Shown piece by piece: positions 43,963 through 54,328 of a stretch of DNA of 64,000 nt. A model generated the notes under the pieces. That model did no database searches. It was given only the letters and a program-made list of their open reading frames with translations, and was not told the DNA's origin. Origin of the DNA: Ophiobolus disseminans (lineage: Eukaryota; Ascomycota; Dothideomycetes; Pleosporales; Phaeosphaeriaceae). Location of the stretch: positions 622,154 to 686,153 of the forward strand of contig MU006227.1 of NCBI GenBank assembly GCA_010093685.1, in the 5' to 3' direction. Every line of letters starts with the position of its first letter. Position 1 is the first letter of the stretch. The position numbers were made by a program, and so were the translations under genes.

Positions 43963-44370
43963 TTGCGACGAATCAACGCAGTTTTTCCGTTGAACTGGTT
44001 GTCTGATGTGGTACGTAAACCTAGCGTCTGAAGATCAGACTGGCTGCTCAAATGCGGCGTCTAAGGTAAAACTGGGCATGTGGCATGGCTGTTATGAAGA
44101 TCGAAAATGCTGTGGCGACCCGGGACGCTCGCGCTCGTCTAGCGTTGCTGCGGAAAGCACTTCGAATGAGCGACCGGTATGTGCTATCGGAACATGACAA
44201 GATGTGAATGATGAACAAAAGCTGACGTTGTTTTGGACTTGGTTGGGTCCTTGCACAAGATGCAAAACCTGCACCCGCAACAATGAGAGAATCTTGACAC
44301 ACTTTCATCCTAAACATCTCAGGAATCACTCTCAGGACGTGCGCATCACCCGAGACTGGAGGATGTCTCA

Positions 44371-46595
44371 CTACAGGAGAGTGGATGTGTTGAAATTATC
44401 ATCAGGAGTCGCGAGGTCTTGCTTGATTTTGACAAGACGGTCATGGAGGGAATCCACAGTAAGATGGTCTTTTCCCGGCAGGTCTTTATCTAGAGTGCGA
44501 GAGAAGATGCTTAGGAGAGACTTGAAAGCACTAGTTGCTTCTCCACGGCTGATCTTCCGGCTTCTAGAAGCATGAAATGCTATGCTTGCATAGTCAAGTG
44601 CACTGTGGCCTTTGTCGTCACGAAGGCTGCGCTGGGCGTTTGACCTGAGCAGATCATCGACTAGGGATGGGTAAGCTTTCTTGGCAGCGAAGTGCAGTAT
44701 AGTGCTACCGCCTCCCGAACACGCATTAACGTTCGCCCCGTATCGTAGAAGTTGTGCTACTTTGGCACAGATGACGTCTTCGCTCGTCCCTCGCTTGTGC
44801 GCTTCCTTAAGAAAGTCCATGATGGGAGTACAACCGCTCGAGCTATATCGGTTGATGCCGCCCTGGATGTGCCGCAGGCTATACGGCAATGCGTCACGTG
44901 CTGCGATAGAAACATACTGCTGCTTTATGTACGTGTGTAGGTCCGACTGTCCGGATGGATCTTCGTCGTAAAGTCGCCGTAGGTCGCATGTCAGAGAGTC
45001 GAGGCACATCCATGACCGAGGTAAAACACGTGAACCAACAAGACTGTTCGGATCGAACCTAGGATTTACGGCCATGTAGTCGATGAGGAAAAGGCCATGC
45101 GAATCTCGTTGCTGCGCCATTTCAGATACTAGCTCATTCCAGTTGTGGTGAAATGTCATCAGATCTGCCAGCCAGTGGAATTGGAATAAACCAGAGGGAC
45201 ACAAGAAAGATAGGAAAGACCTTCCGTAGTTGTCTAGGCGATGAAAATCAAATTTCCGCGAACTCAGAGCTTCCATCAGGCATCCGAACTTCGAGGGGTG
45301 ATTCCGCCAGGCTGGGCAGCAGCAGTCACCGTAGAACGGCTTGGGCACCAAGAAAAAGAGAAAATTCTGCCCGAGATCGTTGACAACATTAACATCGGTT
45401 GTTATGTTGACCAGGCAAATCAGAATCTCCGCGGATACTCCATTTGCTGCAGCGGCAAAGAGGACGTCGTCTCCATAGATGTCCGATGGTTGGTGTACGA
45501 TTGGACGTTGCTTTAGTATAGACTCAACAGCTTCTGGACTCCAGTCGGAAGGAAACGGTGCCTTCACGCTTAGCCAGCGAGCATACGTATGCCTACACAA
45601 TTGGCCGTAATTGTCGAGAAGCAAACAACACTTCTGTTCCAGTGTCTGATTTTCCGCCATGATGTCCACGTGTCGTGCGATGAGAACCTTTGTCACAATT
45701 CTTTTGTGCTGGTCATTTGCCTTAATGACATATTTACTAGGGGAAATGATTCCAGGCACCAGGAAATCAGAGCATTGGCTGGAATTTGGACAAGTGCTTA
45801 CTGAAAAGCGACTCATCTTATCAAGGAGACTGGACCAGTCGGAAACTCCTGACATTGAGCTGCGCCAGCTGAGACGGTTTCGTATCTTTTGCCGTCTATT
45901 CGGCACAATTACGGTGCTACCGTGGGTGCTCATCTCTTCATCGCCATGCTCTGGGGTTGTAAAGGTTTGTCTCGGTAACGATCTAGCGACTGGAGAAACG
46001 GGCATTGTAGCATGCACATTTTCGGTGCGATGTGAGGAGAGGCTTGAGAGAGAGTGCTTGGGTTTCCGATATCTGCTCCAATGAACCAAACGCCGATAGA
46101 ACTTACGATATACACCCCCATTGGTTCCATAGAGCGGGCTATTTTCACTATCGTGTAGTCTGCGCGAGTGCGTAGACGCCAGATTTGATGGAGAAATTTG
46201 AATGATCGGAGCATGTATTGGAGATGCGAACAGCGGCTGTCTTGACTTTGGTTTGTTGAGACCCAAGACGTTCTTAATAAAGGCAGCACGTCTGCGCGCT
46301 GTTACCCTATCGGGGGGTTAATACCTTCCGCTAAGATGCTGCTGCACACAGGTCTCGGCTGTTCGCTTACTGTCAGTCGTTAGCCATGTGTAGATAATGT
46401 CAGACAAAAAGCAAGCATCACATACGCTGCTTCGCTGATGTCGAAAGCACGGAAGAATTCGCTTCGTTCTATGCCGCACAATCGCATCAGGATGAGTTTC
46501 TTCTTCCACGATTCAGTTAGCTGTCCCTTTCTGCTTTTCGCTTTCTTTTGAATCGATTTAGGCTTTACTTTCTGCACCCTGTTCGAAGGCGCCAT
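44371..46595 (-). CDS. fungal protein with C-terminal ankyrin repeats
   Basis: Main exon 46291-44371. An upstream exon starts at ATG 46595 (MAPSNRVQKVKPKSIQKKAK) and ends at a gtatgt donor (46425). Two in-frame models exist. In one, a single 134-bp intron (46425-46292) gives 696 residues. In the other, an extra 45-bp exon (46369-46325, AKRTAETCVQQHLSG) requires a 33-bp second intron, short for fungi; that model has 711 residues. The N-terminus is basic. The centre has FIKNVLGLNKPKSRQ and SILKQRPIVHQPSDIYGDDV. The C-terminus has two ankyrin-like repeats (VAQLLRYGANVNACSGGGST and ILHFAAKKAYPSLVDDLLRS). This layout occurs in large ascomycete families of unknown function. Confidence 0.72.
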
Positions 46596-47529
46596 TTCGG
46601 AAGCGTTTTGAGTAGGCACTGGCCGCTGAAGTTGAGACAGAAATGTGAGGTTGCTCCCTAAGTAAATAGGGTGGAGTTCAGCTCAGCTGTCAAGTAGTGG
46701 CGGATTACTGCTTTGTAAATTTTACCACATATCGCACCATTCCACGCAACGTCCGGGATACGACCGTTTGATGCACTGAAAGCGCAAAATATCGTATGAG
46801 CTGTTGTGATGGTGAAGTCACTCGCGGCACGCTAAGCCGAGCCCCTGCAGCATCACATGTCAAAACGCAGAAGTTCAGAGCCAATCACGATCCTTCAGTG
46901 GGTCCCGCTTCGCGACATCTCCACCTCCTACGGCTCGGCGACACGAAACGCAGAGATCCGATCACTCTAACGTTGTACAAACTTCATGATGGTGAATTAA
47001 GGCAGGCGCCACATTGCTTGTGGGTCTGTCATCTCAGAACAATCGTGATGCTTTGATCGATGTGTGCCGATGCGGAGGTCAATTCTCTTAACAGCTCTCT
47101 GTGTGTATGTCTGTACGAGGGCTCATAGTGGGGAGTCTATGAGAGCGAGGAAAGGCATCTGACAGAGAGTGGATCTACGCTGGTGTCAATGCGCCAGAAA
47201 GTTCCCAAGCCACTGAGCAAGGAGAGGATGACGACCTAGGTGGCCTTCCGCCATGAGCTTTCTGCGCTTCGCATGTCCGTGCCATGTATACAGAGAACTA
47301 GCGCGGCGATATCTCAGAAAGCGCACAATGTAAAATGACAACGACGTGCTTTAAGGAAGGCCGAGATCTCCTTTGGTGGTCATCCTGGATACGAAAACTC
47401 GCAAAAACAGAACGCACGATCATAATTACCTACCTACATACAATGAGTGACCAGAGTGGCAGGTTCCACAGTAGATTCGTCTTTCTATGTAATGAATACT
47501 AATACATTGGCTGGTTAGAATCAAAGGCA
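46596..47529. other. intergenic, no gene seen
   Basis: Upstream of the ankyrin gene. No coding features recognised. Confidence 0.4.
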
Positions 47530-47637
47530 ATGGCGGTCACTACCTTCGCCGCAAACATCTTACAAGCCGCCTTGCAGTTGGCTGTCGTTCTGATGTACCT
47601 CAACAACCGTCGCCGTGGAATTGCCACGATCGGCTGA
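47530..47637 (+). CDS. possible 35-residue membrane micropeptide
   Basis: ATG..TGA frame: MAVTTFAANILQAALQLAVV followed by a short LMYLNN stretch and RRRGIATIG. One hydrophobic segment followed by Arg-Arg-Arg resembles a single-pass or signal-anchor peptide. The start context (ggcaATGG) is good. It could also be the first exon of a longer gene, since gttagt follows at 47641. No other support. Confidence 0.25.
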   Translation: MAVTTFAANILQAALQLAVVLMYLNNRRRGIATIG

Positions 47638-47876
47638 GAAGGTTAGTTCGCATTCGTATAGCTCCCTTGTCTTGGTTTGACCTTTTGCAGATATCAACAT
47701 GCTCTCAAGGTAGACACAAGTCGTCAAGAACCGAACCTATGGACGAGCAGGAGGGCTGCCTGGGCAGGCACAAACACACATTCGTCGCGAAGACAAGATG
47801 GCATTAGAAGCACAATAGAGGGCCAAAGTATCAATATATCCCATGTGACGCGAACCATCCTACGTCTCCAAACAAT

Positions 47877-48767
47877 CTACGTCTCCCTCCACACCTTCGC
47901 CTTCCCCCATCCGGCAACCATAATATTCTCATTCTCATAAAACATCCCACTAACCCTCTCCCCTTCGATCCCCAACCCTCCAGCACCATCACCACCCGGT
48001 CCCAAGTCCCCAATAGCCAGTCTCACAGCCGTCATCGCACCCTCTTCTATCGTCTTAGGCGGCGTGCCCTTTCCCTGCTTCCCCATCTCCGTATTCGTCC
48101 ACCCAGGGCAACAATTATTCACCAATACCTCGGGGTGATGCTGCGCAAGCACGATGGTAAGCGTTTCGATGAGCGCTTTACTGACTTTGTAGCTTCGAGC
48201 TCCTGAACCCCAACCAGCGGCTCGCTGCGCGTCGGGGCCGCGGGACATGTCAGCTAGATAACCCTTTGCGAGAGCATCGAGATCATCGATTGATGTGGCT
48301 TGACGGAAGCGCGTTTGAAGTTGGACTCCGTAAGACGTGCTCAGTGCGTTCATGCCGCTGGTCACACTGACGATGCGGGCGCCGGGTGGTATGATGGGCT
48401 GCGCAAGAAAGGCAGCGCACATGTCTCGTGTGCCGCCGTAGTTCGTCCAAATGGTTTCCGCTGCGTACTCGAGGGTTTCGCGGTAGTCATTCGAGACGGC
48501 AGCATTGTTGATGAGGATGTCGATTGCTCCGTGCGATGCCAGGACTTGTGCGAAAAGAGACTGGATTGACGAAGAGTCGGTGATGTCGAGGGTGCGGTAG
48601 AGAACTTTGTTGGGAGCAAGAACTTCAACGCCGGTTTTCGTGCCGTTGCGAGAGGTTGCGTATATGTAAAGAGGGCGAGTGATGTTCTGTTTTGCGAGGA
48701 GCGTAATGATGCCCTTTCCAATTCCACGGCTCGAGCCGGTCACGACGATGACAAGAGGTCCTTCCAT
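47877..48767 (-). CDS. short-chain dehydrogenase/reductase, carbonyl-reductase-like
   Basis: Single exon, 296 residues from ATG 48767 (MEGPLVIVVTGSSRGIG). The classical SDR features are all present: TGSSRGIG (10-17) for NADP(H), NNAA (87-90), S137 in SVTSG, and Y193/K197 in SYKVSK. CPGWTNTEMGK follows, as in CBR1-type monomeric carbonyl reductases. It should reduce aldehydes, ketones or quinones with NADPH in the cytosol. The long insertion between the catalytic Ser and Tyr is also a carbonyl reductase trait. Confidence 0.9.
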   Translation of the reverse strand: MEGPLVIVVTGSSRGIGKGIITLLAKQNITRPLYIYATSRNGTKTGVEVLAPNKVLYRTLDITDSSSIQSLFAQVLASHGAIDILINNAAVSNDYRETLEYAAETIWTNYGGTRDMCAAFLAQPIIPPGARIVSVTSGMNALSTSYGVQLQTRFRQATSIDDLDALAKGYLADMSRGPDAQRAAGWGSGARSYKVSKALIETLTIVLAQHHPEVLVNNCCPGWTNTEMGKQGKGTPPKTIEEGAMTAVRLAIGDLGPGGDGAGGLGIEGERVSGMFYENENIMVAGWGKAKVWRET

Positions 48768-49042
48768 ACTATGATGGTATGTATATACGGATAGATGTTT
48801 AACGGTTGATTTGATGGTAGTTGTCACAAAGGTAGTTTGAGGCGAAAGTCGCTGAAATTTTGCGATCGTTATTCAACCAAGTTCATGTAATACAAGCGTA
48901 GCGATGGTAGCGATGGTTCATTGCTGCGGCTAACCTGACTTGGCAATGATGTGTGACCAGATCGGGTGCATTATACGAGGAAAGGGCGGAAGATCATCCC
49001 ACGTCATCAGCGACGCATACTTAGATAAATACGGTTGAGGTA

Positions 49043-50848
49043 TCAATCATCGCGATCGCGCCCTTTCCAACCTGTCTTCGTATGTAGACGTTCGTCAATA
49101 TATCGCTCAAGCTGTGCAACATTGACGCGCATGTGAGCACGATACTCAGGATCTCGCCGACAATCGCTGCACAGCTGTCCCATCTTTTGTATCTCATTCC
49201 TAGCATCATTGAAACTCTTTGTGAACTTCAGAAAACGTGACTTCAAATCTTTCAGCACCTGGGCCAGATCCTGATGTTCTGTCGTAGCGATCCAAATCTT
49301 CGCGCATTCTTTGTTCTGCCAGTTGGCGACAGGCTCCCACTCAATGTCCTCGTTCCAACCCCAGAGTCGCTCAACTGTCAATGCAGTATTTCTGTCAAGC
49401 ATATCGGACAAGATGATAGTGCTCTGGATGCCATTGGCGGCTGCTGTCCTGCAAAGCGACTCGAGAGCATCAAACCACTCGTCCTCCCATTTGAAGAGTG
49501 GCAACTCGATGCGAAGGTGCTTGAGATTGCCGAAAGACTGAAGCTTGTTTTGAAGGACAAGTTCAAGAGATGGGAGTAAACAATCTGGCACAAACGTAAT
49601 ACCCACGTCGTTGCTTTGGAACTCTTGGTACTCTTGGTGATAAGCTCTTGTGATCCAGAGCTCCTCCAAATTTGCCGGGAGTGCTTTCCAAAGCTGTTCT
49701 TTTGTTACCGGATCCTGCAGCTTTGTTTTGTCTGTGAAGCCTTCGTGTCCCCAGATGTATACTGGTGCAACTTTGAGACGTTTGAGGGCGACGAAGGGTA
49801 CAAACGAGCACGGATACGGCTTATCAAATTCATTGTCTGCGTCGTAAGGATAATAGTCTTCGTGACTCAGACACAGTGCCTCAAGAGTCTGGTGGTGCGA
49901 TTGCAGACTGTTCATGATTCTTGGATGCTCCATAATAAACCAAGCCCACGTACATCCAATTTCGTAGCTGAATGTCTTGAGTCTGCCGGGTATTGTCGAA
50001 GCGATTAGATTTTGGAAGTTGTCGGCATGGAGTTTCGATGATCTCAATTCGATGTATTCCACTGGGCACGAGAGTGGCTTTAGTCTCGCGAATGTGCTCA
50101 TGTCTAGGTCTGGAGCGCTTTCATCGTCTCCCAACTTCCATCCATATATCGACCGGACGTTCGGCAGATGGAAAAAGTGTGCGAGATGGAAAGAGAAGTT
50201 GAAGTACTTGTCTTCTGCACCTGTCACCATTATGTCGATAGGGACTGAGAGTGCAGCTTGATGTGCTGGTCGGGGCACATTGGCCTCGTTATCTCCATTT
50301 GCACCCAGTCGCGAGTTGTTAATTGTTCTGATGCTTTGTACAATAGTAGGCCACATGGTACCAAAATTGGTGTGAACCCTGAGGATACCAAAGTTGATGT
50401 CCAGCCTCCGAAGCTCTGGAAGATTAGGAATCAACAATGCAACTATGGCATCCTCGTTCGTGCCAGAATCAATCTTTTCACACATCTCATGCGCCGTGCT
50501 GTCGTCAGGTGCGTATTCTGCATACTTTGCCTTCAAAACACTATGCACTGCTAGATCTTGTGTGGACCATGATTTCTCGGCCGGCTCCTCTTGTCCCTCC
50601 GCCCAATTTTCAGGAATGGTTAATGACTTGACGAGGACAGCATGAATTGGGGACGTGATCAACAAAGCTGCGAGCGCAGAGAGATGATCAGTCTCCCTTA
50701 AGCAGATATTCGAGTAGAGATATGGCGTGGCAAGACGATTGAGCGTCTTGGACGCAAGACACAAATTGAGGAGCGACTTCCGGGTAGTGAATGAGACAAT
50801 GCGGTCCAGAAGTTCTTCAGGGAGCTTTCGCTCAAGCGATTGTGACAT
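49043..50848 (-). CDS. F-box protein with leucine-rich C-terminal region
   Basis: Single exon, 601 residues, ATG at 50848. The N-terminal F-box (about residues 8-45: LPEELLDRIVSFTTRKSLLN, then LCLASKTLNRLATPYLYSNI) should bind Skp1 in an SCF ubiquitin ligase. The rest has irregular LRR-like strands (LIPNLPELRRLDINFG, SFGNLKHLRIELPL) as in large fungal F-box families; the target is unknown. The promoter is interrupted: a pogo-like transposon right end lies beyond, and its left end begins 85 bp upstream of the ATG, so native regulation is probably altered. Confidence 0.85.
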   Translation of the reverse strand: MSQSLERKLPEELLDRIVSFTTRKSLLNLCLASKTLNRLATPYLYSNICLRETDHLSALAALLITSPIHAVLVKSLTIPENWAEGQEEPAEKSWSTQDLAVHSVLKAKYAEYAPDDSTAHEMCEKIDSGTNEDAIVALLIPNLPELRRLDINFGILRVHTNFGTMWPTIVQSIRTINNSRLGANGDNEANVPRPAHQAALSVPIDIMVTGAEDKYFNFSFHLAHFFHLPNVRSIYGWKLGDDESAPDLDMSTFARLKPLSCPVEYIELRSSKLHADNFQNLIASTIPGRLKTFSYEIGCTWAWFIMEHPRIMNSLQSHHQTLEALCLSHEDYYPYDADNEFDKPYPCSFVPFVALKRLKVAPVYIWGHEGFTDKTKLQDPVTKEQLWKALPANLEELWITRAYHQEYQEFQSNDVGITFVPDCLLPSLELVLQNKLQSFGNLKHLRIELPLFKWEDEWFDALESLCRTAAANGIQSTIILSDMLDRNTALTVERLWGWNEDIEWEPVANWQNKECAKIWIATTEHQDLAQVLKDLKSRFLKFTKSFNDARNEIQKMGQLCSDCRRDPEYRAHMRVNVAQLERYIDERLHTKTGWKGRDRDD

Positions 50849-50933
50849 GATGTATTTGACAGCAGATCAAAGGACTGCTTGTCTTTGATAGTTCACAGTC
50901 GCAACAAGGTGAAAGTTGAGCAAGGAGGTTGTA

Positions 50934-51032
50934 CGCGGGCCCACTGGCTGCAAAGCAGTTTTTTGAAGAAAAAGCCCGTGCGAAGCACGGGCCAACCACC
51001 TCAATGCAAATGATCAGCTCAGTGCAAATAAT
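50934..51032 (+). repeat. left terminal inverted repeat of the pogo/Fot1-like element
   Basis: 99 bp containing cccactggctgcaaagcag. It also has a hairpin-forming cccgtgcgaagcacggg (50975-50991) and ends gtgcaaataat. Confidence 0.85.
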
Positions 51033-51109
51033 ATAGGTACAACACTAATCAATATTATCAACCACCACGCATTAGTTTTGATATCTGAAAAGACAGAAAA
51101 CTTCAAAAC

Positions 51110-53010
51110 ATGGCCCCTAATGCATTTAAGATTTCAAAATATGCCGCAGAGGTAGCAGAGCTGCAAGATCACGCGTTGCACCTCCAGCAGTTTACTAACC
51201 CAAACATCGCGTTCTACGCCCGAGCGCACAACTACCCTAACTACTACAGGCTCCGCCGCCTCTACCTAAACAAGCCTACCCGCAGTGATCGCAAGCCACC
51301 AAATTACCGCCTCTCTGAAGAGCAAGACCTCGCGCTTGAGCACTACCTTGACGCTATAGACGCTATTGGATGGGGCATTTACAGAAGCCTCGTTACCCAG
51401 CAAGCCTACGCGCTCTTAGAGGTGTCGCACGTAGGGTTAGGTGAAGCTCCTCCGCCGCTGGGCAAGAACTGGGGCCAGCGCTGGCTGAAGCACCATCCAA
51501 AATACAGGCACGTTAAGGCAAAGCCGACGGAGATTCAGCGCAAGCTAGCGCAGGAGGAGCCTGAAGCCCTGCGCAGATGGTTCACAAGACTTTAGAGCTA
51601 TATTTAAAAGCTTGGTATACAGCCTGAGGATCTGTACAATATAGATGAGACTGGCTGCTGAACTGGAGTTGCAACTACCGCGTACGTTTACAGCAAAAAT
51701 GGGCGCTAGGTCTTTATCCCTAACGCTAACAATTGCAAACTTATCACCCTTGTGGAGGCTATAAGTTTAGATAGAGCCTCTATCCCGCCTGTGGTAATTG
51801 TGAAAGCAGCTATAGTGATGGAGCACTAGGTTACCAACCTCCTCGACAGCTATCTTTTCTATGTGAGCAACACTAGCTACAGCAACGATCACGTAGCCCT
51901 TGATTAGATTAAGCATTTCAATAAGATGACAGCGCAGAGGCACAAAGGAGCATAGCGGCTGCTCCTTGTAGACAGTTATAGCTCACACAAGACAAAGAAG
52001 TTTGCACAGTACCTACGTAGAGAAGAACAAAATTCAGCTGTTCTCGCTTCCGCCTTATACAACCCACCTGTTGCAGCCGCTCGATGAGGATTGCTTCCAA
52101 CCTCTCAAATGGTACCACGGCAGGTGCCTAGACTGGGCAGCTCGCAGCAGCTCAAAAGATATAAATAAAGCCGACTTTTTAGCCACCCTTGGAGAGATCA
52201 GGCATCTTACCTTCACACCCACCACCATCCGCAGCGGCTGGAGGCGCACAGGAATAGCGCCATTCAAGCCTGACGCCGTTCTCAGCCAGCTTAAGCGCTA
52301 GGAGGATTGCAGCGAGGATGAGCGATCTTCTACACCTCTACTAACTATACAGCGCGCTCTATAACCCCTACCCTCCTGTCCTTACCCCTACAGCTCGCCT
52401 CGTCACCGTCGCGTGCGCCTATCCGGCGCTTCAACCGCGTCAAAATTGACCTCGAGCGCGCCGCGCGCCGGCCAACGATGTTACACCAGAGCCTGAGAAC
52501 CCTCACCCTGGCGACGCTGCCTGACACACGCCTAAAACAGTACGACAACTTCAGCTCTAGGAGCCCTTCGTCTAGGCCGCGCTTCGTGAGCATCTCCCTC
52601 GCGACGTTGCCGCCAGCGTCATCAAACACCAGCGCGGTGTCTCTGCGCTTGCCCGCATAGCTGAGGGCTTGAAGCGAGAGCTCCGCCGCACAGAGGCAGC
52701 TATAATTGCTAAGGATGAGCGGCGCCGCCGCAAGCGACGTGCTCTAGAGGTCAAGGGCGGTCCTATCTACTCACAGGACGCGCGCAAAATGGTATAACAG
52801 CGGTAGGTGAACGACCTTGCGCGCCTTGAACAAGAGGTGGCAACTAAGCGTCTTCGCGAGGCTACTAGAATTCCTAAAAAAATACAGGCAACTACTACCT
52901 AGTTTGCGGAATCATGGTAGCAAGTACTGGAAGCGCGCAGCAGCCGGTGTCCTTATACAGCGCAGCGTCGCGCGCTAGGGTACACAAGCGCAACGATTAT
53001 AACTTTAACA
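51110..53010 (+). pseudogene. transposase gene, CENP-B/HTH plus DDE_1 type, inactivated by stops
   Basis: The first 161 codons (51110-51595) are intact and encode the DNA-binding part: a psq/CENP-B-like helix-turn-helix region and GKNWGQRWLKHHPKYRHVKA. Reading through stops in the same frame gives LYNIDETGC, LITLVEAISLDRASIPPVVI and RLLLVDSYSSHKTKKFAQYL, then a frame change to the DDE end FSLPPYTTHLLQPLDEDCFQ (about 52035-52095) and TIRSGWRRTGIAPFKPDAVL. A basic C-terminal part follows (ELRRTEAAIIAKDERRRRKR, GGPIYSQDARKMV). In-frame TAG or TAA codons at 51593, 51605 and at least seven later sites replace Gln codons expected from the family. The third catalytic Asp region is present. Confidence 0.85.
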
Positions 53011-53407
53011 TTAAGAAAACACGAGATTAGGAGCATATTAGTAAACTAAGCAGCTTCAAATATCGCAAGAATAGTACTACAACAGAGCTTACAGCAGCTT
53101 GTGAAGTAGCTGGGAAGATAAGGCGCAACTTTAGACAACAATCCAATAGATAGGGAAGACGCCTTACTACTAGCACACCAAGAGCGTTCTCAAAGCGCCA
53201 AAATCGAGTCTCAGCAGCTGCCTGCAGCTCTGGCCGACAAGAACGTCCGTAAGAGCAGCAGCGACGACGAGGACAGCTAGGCCTCCGCACAACTGTTGGA
53301 TGAACACTAAAATGACTGGGGGCTTGCATAATATGCAAATATCAATTATTGCTAATTAATCCTGTCACAATTAGGCGTATTGTCTATAGAATTTTCGACC
53401 TTAGTCG

Positions 53408-53506
53408 ATTATTTGCACTGAGCTGATCATTTGCATTGAGGTGGTTGGCCCGTGCTTCGCACCGGCTTTTTCTTCGCAAAACTGCTTTGCAGCCGGTGGG
53501 CTCGAG
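53408..53506 (-). repeat. right terminal inverted repeat of the pogo/Fot1-like element
   Basis: Reverse complement of the left repeat with a handful of mismatches (for example gctgcaaagcagttttgcga versus gctgcaaagcagttttttga in the left end). The hairpin stem is imperfect here. Confidence 0.85.
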
Positions 53507-53508
53507 TA

Positions 53509-54328
53509 CATCAAACAGTGTTCGGCAGCCTCCAGGTCTTGCCCGTAAGAGCAGTCACGTGATGCCAAGGAGCTTGCCTGTTTGGGCTTAGCCCGTTTTC
53601 ATCTCCATCAACTCACCCGAGTTTTCTATAGAGATCCATAACCAATTCCATTCACTTTCATGTGTGCACTCTTGTGCCTCTCATAAAACAGCATGGTGCA
53701 GGCTGCGTGGTGCTAGGTGCCTGCTTGGCACCCGAGGCACCCGATGTTGCAACAATTCGTGTCCATTTCTGACGTCATCGCTTGAGCAAGACATGAATTC
53801 TGCCCCCTCCATTTTTGGGTCAACCCGACCTCCTCCTGAAGGATCACCAATTTATCAGCAATGTGTTGCAATGTCAACAGTTCGGCCTTCATTAAACAAA
53901 TATGAAATTTAAGACTTGAAAATAGGCCAACGCTCCCATCTTCTCATCATGCACAATGGCGCACCCATTAAACCGCAAAATCACCACGCCAAAGCGCAGA
54001 TTCATCATGCCAAAGTGTTCGCGACATTTCGAGTTCTCGGAATGAACACTATGTATATCTCGTTTCGTAGAAGCGATGGAAGAACTCTATTGTTATCTCC
54101 ATACATGGGTTACGATTCAGTACTTTCCATCAAGTTTGCAAATCCGAAGTACTGTGGTTCGTAGTCAAACCAGACAAACTCTCTGCAAGACTTATAGAAA
54201 AAGCTTGGATAGATGTATCGAACAGCCAAGAGCAGAACCAAATCTCATCAACAGGACGAGAGCATGACAAGAATCATAGATTGAAACCTGTCTTCCCTCA
54301 CACTCCCCCATCAACGCTCATCAACAAC
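53509..54328. other. intergenic, no gene seen
   Basis: Original 5' region of the F-box gene displaced by the transposon, and the 3' region of the next gene. No coding features. Confidence 0.4.

Larger units (their letters stand above)
50932..53508 (+). mobile_element. degraded pogo/Fot1-like (Tc1/mariner superfamily) DNA transposon
   Basis: A 2573-bp element (50934-53506) is flanked by TA (50932-50933 and 53507-53508), the target duplication of Tc1/mariner elements. The ends are 99-bp imperfect inverted repeats. Between them lies one transposase gene reading left to right with many stops. The stops fall where glutamine is expected (CAG or CAA changed to TAG or TAA), the CA-to-TA signature of repeat-induced point mutation. 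It is probably inactive. Confidence 0.9.

Noticed and set aside
51593..52800. stop codons at Gln positions in the transposase as evidence of codon reassignment
   Set aside because: All other genes in the window use TAA, TAG and TGA as normal stops. CA-to-TA mutation explains the pattern.
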